DNA from: Bacilli bacterium
GTDB lineage: Bacteria > Bacillota_I > Bacilli_A > ML615J-28 > CAG-698
Reading direction: 5' to 3'
DNA: 9,415 nucleotides
Assembly (NCBI GenBank): GCA_016282055.1
Contig: JAEEJT010000103.1
Coordinates: 1 to 9,415 of the forward strand
Positions 1 through 7,120 of the stretch are shown one piece after another. Position numbers and translations under genes: made by a program. Positions within the stretch are counted from its first letter, which is position 1. Every line of letters starts with the position of its first letter. Below the pieces are notes generated by a model that worked only from the letters and a program-made list of their open reading frames with translations, did not search any database and had not been told where the DNA came from.

Positions 1-1
1 A

Positions 2-2500
2 ACATTAAACTTAAATGAAGGAACAGTTGATAATAATGTTACTTCATATTATGAAGGAACAGAAGTTGTTTTACCAGTTGCTTCTAAAGAAAACCATAAA
101 TTCCTTGGATGGTATACTGACGAAAACTTTACAGGAACAGCATTAGATAAGATTCCTGCAGATGCTACAACTGATTATGTATTATATGCTAGATTTGTAT
201 TAACATCTGAATTATATACTATTTCATTAGTATATAATGGTGGAAATACTAAATACGCTACTCATCAAGCAGTACTTGATGATTTCTTCCATGATTATAA
301 AACATTAATGAATAAGCGTTATGCATCAATTCAAGATATTTCTGAAGCAAATTTTGATGATGCTGATTGGCATTTATTCTATGATAAGACATTTGAAGAT
401 GGAACTACAGTACGTAGTAAATGGCAATGGTTAGCAGAATACCTTTTAGTTTTATCTAAGAGAGATTTATCTGCTAATAACTGTAATGTATTAGGATTAA
501 CAAAACTTGTTGAAGGTAAACAAATTACTGATTCTGGTGATGATAAATATGGTCTTTCTTATGCATTTAGAGCATTTTTAAAAGGAACAGTTTTGAGACC
601 AAATAGTGGTTATACTTCAGTTGATTTCAAAATTGTTGCTAATGCTCAAGGATATTTAGATAAATTGAGTCAAACTGAAAAATCAACAATTACTGGATTA
701 TATGATGATTATGAATTACCAGTACTTTATAAAGGTAGTTATACTTTCTCTGGTTGGTACACTAATCCTGAATTCACAGGTGATCCTGTAACTAAAGCTA
801 CAAGAACTGGTGAAGCAAAAACTTTCTATGCTAAATTTAGTGAAGGAAAAGAAGTAACTAGTGTTACTATTAATAATAAAGTTACTGAATTACAAAAGTT
901 TGATACTTTACAACTTACATGGACAGTAAATCCAACTGATGCAACAATTAATACTGTTAGATTTGTTTCTAGCGATAATAATATAGCTACAGTTAATGAT
1001 AAAGGCCTTGTAACTGCAGTTGAATGTGGAACAGTAACAATTAAAGTAATTTCTAATTCATTAAGTGCTTGTGAAGATTCAATGACAATTGTTGTATATG
1101 CTCCAGATCATTTTGAGGTTTCTTATGAAACAAATTCTTATGTAACAGTTGGTAATCAAATCCAATTAAATGCTGAGTATGTTAAGAAAGATACTACAAA
1201 GACTGGTGTAGTTTGGACAACAAATGATGAAACAATTGCTACTGTAAGTGGTGGAATTGTTACTGGTGTTAAAGCTGGTTTCGTTAAGATTAAAGCAACT
1301 TGTGCAACTGATGAAACTAAATTTATTGAATTTGGTGTTACTGTTGTAAGTGATACAGCTAGTGATGTTGTTAAATTTGTTTTAAATGCTCATAATAGTA
1401 ATATTTTAACTAAATATGATTTAGGCATTGGTAGTGGTAAACCTGCTTACTCAGTTGATATTATTGGTAGTTTAAGTAAAATTTTATACAATAATCCACT
1501 AAGTATTGATAGATATTATGAAGAAGCTCAATCTAACAATTCTAATAACCATGGTGGAGTTAAGTCTAGTACTGAATTTATTACTGTTCATTATACAGGA
1601 AATATGTCAGCTGGATCTTGGGCTAGTACTAATGCTGGTTACTTTACTGGTGCTACAACATCAATTCATTATGTAACTGGATCTGATGGTGTATATCATG
1701 TTCTTGATGATTCTCTTGTTGCATATCATGCTGGCGATGGAACTGGTGTTACATTTGGTTGGACAAAGACTGGTGTAGCATATGATGCAAATGATCCTAC
1801 TTGGGTTGAATGGGGAATTTCAAGTGATGCATTCTTTACTATTAATGGTAAGAAGACAACTGTAAAAGTTCCAAATGAGACTGAAAAAGGCTATGGTTAT
1901 GTAACTGATGCTAAATGGATTAATGATATGGGATTATCATATAGAGTTGTCGATGGCGAATATGAAATGGGTACTGTTTGGTGGTGCTATACTCAAGTTG
2001 CTGAAGGTAGAATTTGTAACCATGGTGGAAATCTAAATAGTATTGGTATTGAAACTGCTTGTAACCCAGAAGGTGACTTATGGTTCACATATCAAAAGAC
2101 AGCTCAATTAGTTGCTAAATTAATGCAAGATAATAATCTAGATATTACAAGAGTTGTTGGACATCATTTCTTCTCTGCAAAAGATTGTCCTCAACCATTA
2201 CTTGAAAATGATTTAGAATTATGGTGGGAATTTATCAAATTAGTTGAAGCTGAATATGAATTGTTAACTAAGTTTAATGATTATACATTTACAATGGAAG
2301 TTGTAACTGATACTAATAATAATGTTTTAAATACTGAAGGATATGGTAGTAGAGTATTCTTTAATACAGCTAATGGTCGTTTAGTACAAAATAATAATAC
2401 AAGTGTTATTACTTATAAAGTTACAATTACTAATAAAACAACAAATGCAACAGAAGAAGTTTATTTATCTTCTTGCTTAAATACAGTATTTGTTAAATAA
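2..2500 (+). CDS. Secreted N-acetylmuramoyl-L-alanine amidase with InlB-type and Ig-like (Big_2) repeats, 5' end missing
   Basis: The reading frame is open from base 2, so the N-terminus lies outside the window and 832 residues remain; the ATG at 308 is internal. Residues 1-65 form an InlB B-repeat (Flg_new type, core GWYTD). A second repeat opens at about 71 (YTISLVYNGG) and its back half appears at 239-279 (SGWYT...FYAKF), with an insert between. Two Big_2 Ig-like domains follow at about 285-366 and 370-450. An Amidase_2 domain spans about 522-737, with apparent zinc ligands H530 (VHYTG), H721 (GHH) and C729 (KDCP), and K727 where T7 lysozyme has its active-site lysine. The family cleaves the bond between N-acetylmuramate and L-alanine in peptidoglycan. 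The last 75 residues are an unidentified Thr/Asn-rich domain without an LPXTG signal or membrane anchor. Export is inferred from the domain types, since any signal peptide is missing. The role could be wall turnover, autolysis or attack on other cells. Amidase assignment is firm; the physiological role is not. Confidence 0.9.
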   Translation, partial: TLNLNEGTVDNNVTSYYEGTEVVLPVASKENHKFLGWYTDENFTGTALDKIPADATTDYVLYARFVLTSELYTISLVYNGGNTKYATHQAVLDDFFHDYKTLMNKRYASIQDISEANFDDADWHLFYDKTFEDGTTVRSKWQWLAEYLLVLSKRDLSANNCNVLGLTKLVEGKQITDSGDDKYGLSYAFRAFLKGTVLRPNSGYTSVDFKIVANAQGYLDKLSQTEKSTITGLYDDYELPVLYKGSYTFSGWYTNPEFTGDPVTKATRTGEAKTFYAKFSEGKEVTSVTINNKVTELQKFDTLQLTWTVNPTDATINTVRFVSSDNNIATVNDKGLVTAVECGTVTIKVISNSLSACEDSMTIVVYAPDHFEVSYETNSYVTVGNQIQLNAEYVKKDTTKTGVVWTTNDETIATVSGGIVTGVKAGFVKIKATCATDETKFIEFGVTVVSDTASDVVKFVLNAHNSNILTKYDLGIGSGKPAYSVDIIGSLSKILYNNPLSIDRYYEEAQSNNSNNHGGVKSSTEFITVHYTGNMSAGSWASTNAGYFTGATTSIHYVTGSDGVYHVLDDSLVAYHAGDGTGVTFGWTKTGVAYDANDPTWVEWGISSDAFFTINGKKTTVKVPNETEKGYGYVTDAKWINDMGLSYRVVDGEYEMGTVWWCYTQVAEGRICNHGGNLNSIGIETACNPEGDLWFTYQKTAQLVAKLMQDNNLDITRVVGHHFFSAKDCPQPLLENDLELWWEFIKLVEAEYELLTKFNDYTFTMEVVTDTNNNVLNTEGYGSRVFFNTANGRLVQNNNTSVITYKVTITNKTTNATEEVYLSSCLNTVFVK

Positions 2501-2507
2501 TAAAATA

Positions 2508-2540
2508 AGAGCCTTACTTATTAAGTAAGGCTCTATTTTT
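2508..2540. terminator. Bidirectional intrinsic terminator between convergent genes
   Basis: Perfect 13-bp inverted repeat: AGAGCCTTACTTA (2508-2520) and TAAGTAAGGCTCT (2522-2534). The plus strand continues into ATTTTT. On the minus strand the hairpin is followed by TTATTTTATTATTT, so it can stop transcription from both sides. It begins 8 bases after the amidase stop, and its right arm contains part of the rarA stop codon (2533-2535). Confidence 0.9.
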
Positions 2541-3762
2541 GTCTTGATGCTTTAATAATTGCTTCATATCTTTCTTTTAATGCTTTTTCATATGTACTTG
2601 TTTCTTTTGGTATATAATAAATAGCATCTTTTATTTTGTCTGGTAGGTATTGTTGTTTTACCCATCCACCAGGATAATCGTGAGGATATTTATAGCCAGG
2701 ATTGTTTTCATCATAACTATATACATTTTTCAAGTGTTTTGGAAGATTTCCACTTTTACCATTATTAATATCTTCAGTTGCTTTTTCAAATGCTAAGTAA
2801 GTTGAATTTGATTTTGGAGAAAGTGCCATGTCAACAACAATACTTGCTAGTGGTAATCTTGCTTCAGGCATTCCAAGTTCTAGTGCACATTGGCATGCAG
2901 CATAAACTTTAGGGCCAATTGAAGGATTAGCTAGTGAAATATCTTCATAAGCAATACAATATAATCTTCTAATAAGCGGAAGTAAATCTTCTGTATAACA
3001 TAATTTAGAAAGATAATGTAAAGATGCATTAACATCACTTCCACGTATTGATTTATGTAATCCACTTAATGTGTCATAATATCCGTCTCCATTTTTATCA
3101 AAATCAACAACTGGTTTTTGGATTATTTGTTTTGCTTTTGATAGAGTAACTCCATTATTACCAACAACAAAATAAATTGTTTCAATCATATTGATTAGTG
3201 ATCTTGCTTCACCATTGCAACAATTTACAATGTATTTTTTGGCTTCATTATCAAATGAGAAGTTATTATTATCATTTTTAATGTACTCTATGCATTTATT
3301 TAAAAGTTCTAATAAATCATCATTTGTTAATGGATAAAGTTTATATACTGTTGATCTTGATCTTATAGCAGGATTCACTGCTCTATAAGGATTTATTGTT
3401 GTTAAACCAATCATTGTTACTGTACCATTTTCAACGTATGGTAAAAGATAATCTTGAATATCTTTTTTCATTCGATGTATTTCATCTATTATTATGATTT
3501 CATTATTATTATTTATGATTGATTTTAACTTTTCCTTATTGTCAGAAGAAGCGTTAAATGTTTCATATTTTTTATTTAGTTCGTTAACAATTGCTTTTGC
3601 TATTGTTGTTTTACCAATACCTGGGTTTCCAAAAAGAATCATTGAACAAATTCTTTTATTATTAACCATTAGTTTTATTGGTCCATCTGGACCAACTAAA
3701 TGTTTTTGACCTACAACACTATCTAATGATGTTGGTCTTAGTATTGATGCAAGTGGTTCCAT
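2533..3762 (-). CDS. rarA: RarA/MgsA-family AAA+ ATPase (replication-associated recombination protein A)
   Basis: 409 residues, close to the usual length of this family. RarA/MgsA is a cytoplasmic clamp-loader-like ATPase that acts at stalled replication forks with SSB. Seen here: Walker A GNPGIGKT (45-52), Walker B IIIIDEIH (89-96), a sensor-1 segment TTINP (121-125), an arginine-finger region AIRSRS (132-137) and a sensor-2-like GEARSLIN (184-191). The C-terminal half matches the MgsA_C tetramerisation region: GLHKSIRGSD (234-243), IAYEDISLANP (270-280) and SPKSNSTYLAF (315-325). The start is supported by a ribosome binding site (AAGGAAGTGA) about six bases upstream and by the family-typical opening PLASILRPTSLD. 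Relatives usually read GATTENP at sensor 1; here it is GLTTINP, with the asparagine kept. The gene runs divergently from apt and convergently with the amidase. It is the short RarA type without fused extra domains. Confidence 0.95.
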   Translation of the reverse strand: MEPLASILRPTSLDSVVGQKHLVGPDGPIKLMVNNKRICSMILFGNPGIGKTTIAKAIVNELNKKYETFNASSDNKEKLKSIINNNNEIIIIDEIHRMKKDIQDYLLPYVENGTVTMIGLTTINPYRAVNPAIRSRSTVYKLYPLTNDDLLELLNKCIEYIKNDNNNFSFDNEAKKYIVNCCNGEARSLINMIETIYFVVGNNGVTLSKAKQIIQKPVVDFDKNGDGYYDTLSGLHKSIRGSDVNASLHYLSKLCYTEDLLPLIRRLYCIAYEDISLANPSIGPKVYAACQCALELGMPEARLPLASIVVDMALSPKSNSTYLAFEKATEDINNGKSGNLPKHLKNVYSYDENNPGYKYPHDYPGGWVKQQYLPDKIKDAIYYIPKETSTYEKALKERYEAIIKASRQK

Positions 3763-3784
3763 ATTATCACTTCCTTCTTTTATA

Positions 3785-3812
3785 ATTATACTAGAAATAT
3801 TGAAAAAGTAAA
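3785..3812 (-). promoter_or_regulatory. Predicted sigma-A-type promoter of rarA
   Basis: On the minus strand, TTTACT (3812-3807) and TATAAT (3790-3785) are separated by 16 bp. Transcription would begin near 3778, giving a leader of about 16 bases that starts just before the ribosome binding site at about 3768-3777. The -10 is perfect and the -35 matches 4 of 6 bases. Confidence 0.6.
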
Positions 3813-3821
3813 TAATAAATA

Positions 3822-3850
3822 TTCAATTTTGACTATAATTATGCTATAAT
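3822..3850 (+). promoter_or_regulatory. Predicted promoter of the apt-rel-dtd operon, extended -10 type
   Basis: TGCTATAAT (3842-3850) is a perfect extended -10 element. A weak -35, TTCAAT (3822-3827), sits 17 bp upstream. A better-looking TTGACT at 3829-3834 is only 10 bp away and cannot pair with this -10. The predicted start point near 3857 falls on the first in-frame ATG (3855), which favours translation from 3882. Confidence 0.6.
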
Positions 3851-3862
3851 AAATATGCACGA

Positions 3863-3870
3863 AAGTGAGG
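3863..3870 (+). promoter_or_regulatory. Ribosome binding site that decides the apt start
   Basis: AAGTGAGG lies 11 bases before the ATG at 3882. The in-frame ATG at 3855 has only AT-rich promoter sequence upstream and no Shine-Dalgarno match, so 3882 is the better start. Confidence 0.6.
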
Positions 3871-3881
3871 ATTTTATTATT

Positions 3882-4403
3882 ATGAATTTAAAAGATTATA
3901 TTGCAACAATTAAAGACTTTCCAGTAAAAGGAATTATGTTTAGAGATATTACTCCTTTACTTGAAAATGGTGAAGCATTTGATTATGCATGCAATGAATT
4001 AAAGAAATTTGCTTTAGAAGTTGGTGCTGATGTTATTTGTGGACCAGAATCAAGAGGTTTTATTTTTGGATGTCCTATTGCTAAGGATTTAAAGATTGGA
4101 TTTGTTCCAATTCGTAAACCTGGTAAATTACCAAGAGAGACTGTTAGTATCAGTTATGATTTGGAATATGGTAAAAATGTTTTATGTATGCATAAGGATT
4201 CTATTAAAAAAGGCCAAAAAGTGTTAATTGTTGATGACTTACTAGCTACTGGTGGAACAGTTAAAGCTGCTAAAGATTTAATTGAACAACTAGGTGGAGA
4301 AGTAGTAGGTTGTGCTTTTGTTATTGAATTAGTAGATTTAAAAGGTAGAGAATTATTTAAAGATATTAAAGTTAAATCACTTTTAGAATACGAAGGTGAA
4401 TAA
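3882..4403 (+). CDS. apt: Adenine phosphoribosyltransferase
   Basis: A cytoplasmic purine salvage enzyme that converts adenine plus PRPP to AMP plus pyrophosphate. From the chosen start it has 173 residues, close to Bacillus Apt (about 170). The N-terminus MNLKDYIATIKDFPVKGIMF then aligns with the family opening (MDLKQY...DYP..G). An in-frame ATG 27 bases upstream would add nine residues (MHESEDFII) unlike the family; it lies at the predicted transcription start and lacks a ribosome binding site. Recognisable motifs are FRDITPLL (20-27), GPESRGF (54-60), RKPGKLP (78-84) and the PRPP loop VLIVDDLLATGGT (114-126). It is the first gene of a probable operon, with rel starting 31 bases after its stop. 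The pairing of apt with rel is conserved in Bacillus and relatives and links salvage of purines with alarmone synthesis. Confidence 0.97.
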   Translation: MNLKDYIATIKDFPVKGIMFRDITPLLENGEAFDYACNELKKFALEVGADVICGPESRGFIFGCPIAKDLKIGFVPIRKPGKLPRETVSISYDLEYGKNVLCMHKDSIKKGQKVLIVDDLLATGGTVKAAKDLIEQLGGEVVGCAFVIELVDLKGRELFKDIKVKSLLEYEGE

Positions 4404-4434
4404 TTAATCTTATATAATATAAGGAGGTGAATTT

Positions 4435-6627
4435 ATGGAAACAGATAAAAAAGTTACAATTAATGATTTGATAACTCAATGTAAAACTTATCTTCATAAA
4501 GATAAGAATATAGAGATTATTGAAAAAGCTTATGAATTTGCTAAGAAATATCATGAAGGACAATTTAGAAAATCTGGAGATCCATACATTCAACATCCTT
4601 TAGAAGTTGCTTATATGATTTCTCAGTATGAAGCTAGTCCACAAACAGTATGTGCCGGATTACTTCATGATGTATTAGAGGATACAGAAGCGACTAAAGA
4701 AGATATTATTAATGAGTTTGGTGAAGATATTTATAGTATCGTTGATGGTGTTACTAAGATTAGTAAGTTAAAGTATATGACTAAAGAGAGAGCTTTAGCT
4801 AAGACTCATCAAAAAATATTACTTGCTATGGCAAAAGATATTCGTGTTGTTTTAGTAAAACTTTTGGATAGAGTACATAATATGAGAACTCTTATGTATC
4901 AATCTGAAGAAAAACAAGTTAGAATTAGCCAAGAAACTTTAGATTTGTATGCTCCTCTTGCTCATCGTCTAGGTATGTATAGAATTAAAGCTGAACTAGA
5001 GGATACTGCTTTTAAGTATATTAATCCTCAAGAGTATGAAAGAATTACTAAAGTTTTATATGATCAAAAGGATGCCAGAAACGAAGATATTGAGAATATG
5101 AAATCTCAAATATCTCAGATTTTAAGTGATAGTAATATTAAGACTTTTGAAATTAAAGGTAGAATAAAGAATATCTTTAGTATTAATAAGAAGATGACTA
5201 ATAAAGGTTTGACTATGGAACAAATATATGATTTCATGGCTTTAAGAGTTATTGTTCCAACTATTGCTGATTGTTACATGGCAATGGGTTTAATTCACGC
5301 TCATTATAATCCTCTTCCTGGTAGATTTAAAGATTATATTGCAACTCCCAAACCAAACCTTTATCAATCATTACATACTACTGTATTAGGTATTGGTGGA
5401 AAGATATTTGAAATTCAAATTAGAACTTTTGATATGGATGCTGTAGCCGAATATGGTATCGCTGCACATTATAACTATAAAGAATCTAATAGTAGTTATA
5501 CTCCTGCAAAAGAACAAGAAGAACTTTCTACTAAATTAAAATGGTATCATGATTTATTAGGTTACGTTGAAAGTGATGATAATGATGAAGATCCGTTAAA
5601 TAACATTAAAGAAGATATATTTAGTGCTAGTGTATATGTATTTACTCCTAAAGGTGATGTATTAGATTTTCCTAATGGATCAACTCCTTTAGATTTTGCT
5701 TATCGAGTTCATACAGAGGTTGGTAATCATACGGTTGGTGCTATTGTTAATGGTAGAATTGTTAACTTGACTTATAGATTAAAAACTGGTGATATCGTTG
5801 AAATTAAGACTAATAAAAACTTTAATGGTCCTAGTGAATCTTGGTTAAAGATTGTTAAAACAAGTCATGCTAAGAATAAAATTGGTAATGTTTTAAATAA
5901 GAGAATGCGTGATGAATTAGTTTTAGCTGGTAAAGATGATTTTGAAAGAGAATTAAAACTTGAAAATGAAGTACTTAAACTAGATGATAAACTTATCAAA
6001 GATAATTTTAGTAAATCTAATATATTTAGTATTGAAGATTTCTATTATGAAATTGGTAAAGGTACAATGTCTAGTAAGGCAGCTATTAATAAATTATTAT
6101 GTAAAAACGAAAAGGTTACTGAAGACACTATTATTAAACATTATGAGGATAAGAAAGATATAATACATCATCATAATAATGATAGTGTTATTTATGTTGA
6201 AGGTTTGCCTAAGGCTCAAGTTAAACTTGCTAATTGTTGTTGCCCTGTATATGGTGATGAAATTACAGGTTACGTTAGTAAAGGTAATGGAATTGTTGTT
6301 CATAGAGCTGAATGTCATAATATCAAAAATAGTCAAGAAGAAAGATTTATTGATGTATATTGGGATGATGCTGCTAAGACAAAAACTTATAACTCTATAT
6401 TATATATTTATTCTTTTGATAGAAGAAATATTGTTGCTGAGATGATTAATATAGTAAATGGTATTAATAATGTTAATATTAGTTCTATGTCATCAAGTAA
6501 GGATAGAAATGGTGAACTAGTTACTAAGATGAAGATTACTGTTAATAGTATTGATACAATTAATCTTGTTAAAGTTAATCTTAAAAAGATTAGTGATGTT
6601 TATAAAGTATCAAGGATTATAAAATAA
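4435..6627 (+). CDS. rel: Bifunctional (p)ppGpp synthetase/hydrolase of the long Rel type
   Basis: 730 residues, nearly the length of B. subtilis Rel (734). Rel senses uncharged tRNA on stalled ribosomes, makes (p)ppGpp from ATP and GTP/GDP, and hydrolyses it when starvation ends. The N-terminal HD hydrolase shows H54, H78-D79 and EDT (82-84), so hydrolysis looks intact. The synthetase region includes GRIKNIFSI (242-250) and RFKD (297-300). RFKD is the RxKD motif of bifunctional Rel enzymes, in contrast to ExDD in RelA of proteobacteria. PKPNLYQSLHTTV (305-317) and AEYGIAAH (338-345) follow. The TGS domain runs about 394-460, the zinc-finger-like NCCCPVYGD is at 600-608 (relatives usually have CC, here CCC), and an ACT domain occupies about 652-730. 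The start has a near-perfect Shine-Dalgarno AAGGAGGTGA (4421-4430) four bases upstream. Its stop overlaps the dtd start by one base. The symbol relA is also used for this gene in Bacillus. Confidence 0.97.
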   Translation: METDKKVTINDLITQCKTYLHKDKNIEIIEKAYEFAKKYHEGQFRKSGDPYIQHPLEVAYMISQYEASPQTVCAGLLHDVLEDTEATKEDIINEFGEDIYSIVDGVTKISKLKYMTKERALAKTHQKILLAMAKDIRVVLVKLLDRVHNMRTLMYQSEEKQVRISQETLDLYAPLAHRLGMYRIKAELEDTAFKYINPQEYERITKVLYDQKDARNEDIENMKSQISQILSDSNIKTFEIKGRIKNIFSINKKMTNKGLTMEQIYDFMALRVIVPTIADCYMAMGLIHAHYNPLPGRFKDYIATPKPNLYQSLHTTVLGIGGKIFEIQIRTFDMDAVAEYGIAAHYNYKESNSSYTPAKEQEELSTKLKWYHDLLGYVESDDNDEDPLNNIKEDIFSASVYVFTPKGDVLDFPNGSTPLDFAYRVHTEVGNHTVGAIVNGRIVNLTYRLKTGDIVEIKTNKNFNGPSESWLKIVKTSHAKNKIGNVLNKRMRDELVLAGKDDFERELKLENEVLKLDDKLIKDNFSKSNIFSIEDFYYEIGKGTMSSKAAINKLLCKNEKVTEDTIIKHYEDKKDIIHHHNNDSVIYVEGLPKAQVKLANCCCPVYGDEITGYVSKGNGIVVHRAECHNIKNSQEERFIDVYWDDAAKTKTYNSILYIYSFDRRNIVAEMINIVNGINNVNISSMSSSKDRNGELVTKMKITVNSIDTINLVKVNLKKISDVYKVSRIIK

Positions 6628-7064
6628 TGAAAGTTGTATTACAAAAAGTTAATTATGCTAAATGTTTCGTTGATGGAAAGATAACTGGAGAAATAAATAA
6701 AGGATATTTATTATTAGTTGGTTTTACAAATGGTGATAATCTTGATAAGATTAAGAAATGTTGTAAAAAGATTGTTAATTTAAGAATATTCGAAGATGAA
6801 AATGATAAAATGAACTTTGATTTAAAGAAAGTTAATGGATCTATTTTATCTATTTCTCAGTTTACTTTATATGCTAATACTAATGAAGGTAATAGACCAT
6901 CATTTACTGATGCTTTAAATCCTGTGGAAGCCAAAGTATTGTATCAAGAGTTTAACAATGAATTAAGAAGTTATGATGTTAAAGTAGAAGAGGGTATATT
7001 TGGAGCTCACATGCAACTTGATTTTCTAAATGATGGGCCTTGTACTATTTTATATGAATTTTAA
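6627..7064 (+). CDS. dtd: D-aminoacyl-tRNA deacylase
   Basis: 145 residues, the normal length for DTD. It hydrolyses the ester bond in D-aminoacyl-tRNA (D-Tyr and others) and in Gly-tRNA(Ala), keeping D-amino acids out of translation; it works as a cytoplasmic dimer. The two signature elements are present: SQFT (77-80), whose threonine is at the catalytic-pocket position, and the Gly-cisPro motif NDGPCT (135-140). KMNFDLKKV (61-69) and the cross-subunit loop near NRPSF (89-93) also fit; relatives usually have RRPSF. The start codon shares one base with the rel stop (TAATG), with AAGGA about 10 bases upstream, so translation is probably coupled to rel. This rel-dtd order is conserved in Bacilli. 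A terminator begins at its stop codon, closing the operon. Confidence 0.97.
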   Translation: MKVVLQKVNYAKCFVDGKITGEINKGYLLLVGFTNGDNLDKIKKCCKKIVNLRIFEDENDKMNFDLKKVNGSILSISQFTLYANTNEGNRPSFTDALNPVEAKVLYQEFNNELRSYDVKVEEGIFGAHMQLDFLNDGPCTILYEF

Positions 7065-7090
7065 GAGGATTTTATCCTCTTTTTTTATTT
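7063..7090 (+). terminator. Intrinsic terminator of the apt-rel-dtd operon
   Basis: An 8-bp stem AAGAGGAT (7063-7070) / ATCCTCTT (7074-7081) with a TTT loop, followed by five more T, A and TTT. The left arm includes the last two bases of the dtd stop codon. Confidence 0.88.
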
Positions 7091-7093
7091 ATA

Positions 7094-7102
7094 TGATATA
7101 AT
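7094..7102 (+). promoter_or_regulatory. Extended -10 promoter element before the amidohydrolase gene
   Basis: TGATATAAT is a perfect extended -10, placed directly after the dtd terminator. No -35 hexamer is seen at 16-18 bp upstream, where terminator sequence lies. Transcription would start near 7109, leaving a leader of only about 12 bases that opens in the ribosome binding site (AAAGAGGTGA, 7106-7115). Readthrough from dtd is an alternative source of transcript. Confidence 0.5.
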
Positions 7103-7120
7103 AAGAAAAGAGGTGATATT

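Noticed and set aside
308..310. ATG at 308 as the start of the amidase gene
   Set aside because: The same frame is open back to base 2 and encodes a clear InlB-type repeat upstream, so this ATG is internal.
3494..3709. Plus-strand open frame of 71 codons inside rarA
   Set aside because: It lies antisense to the conserved ATPase core, has no ribosome binding site and no recognisable protein features.
3829..3839. TTGACT and a nearby TATAAT (3834-3839) as a promoter pair
   Set aside because: They overlap or lie far too close to work together; TATAAT at 3834 has no -35 at a proper distance.
4413..4418. TATAAT directly before the rel ribosome binding site, as an internal promoter
   Set aside because: No -35 and no TGn extension; chance occurrence is likely in AT-rich DNA, although internal rel promoters exist in some Bacilli.
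4372..4596. Minus-strand open frame over the apt-rel junction
   Set aside because: Antisense to two certain genes; its F/I-rich composition is what complementing AT-rich coding DNA yields.
6097..6445. Open frames on both strands within the 3' half of rel
   Set aside because: Both overlap the zinc-finger and ACT coding region of rel and look like composition-driven shadows.
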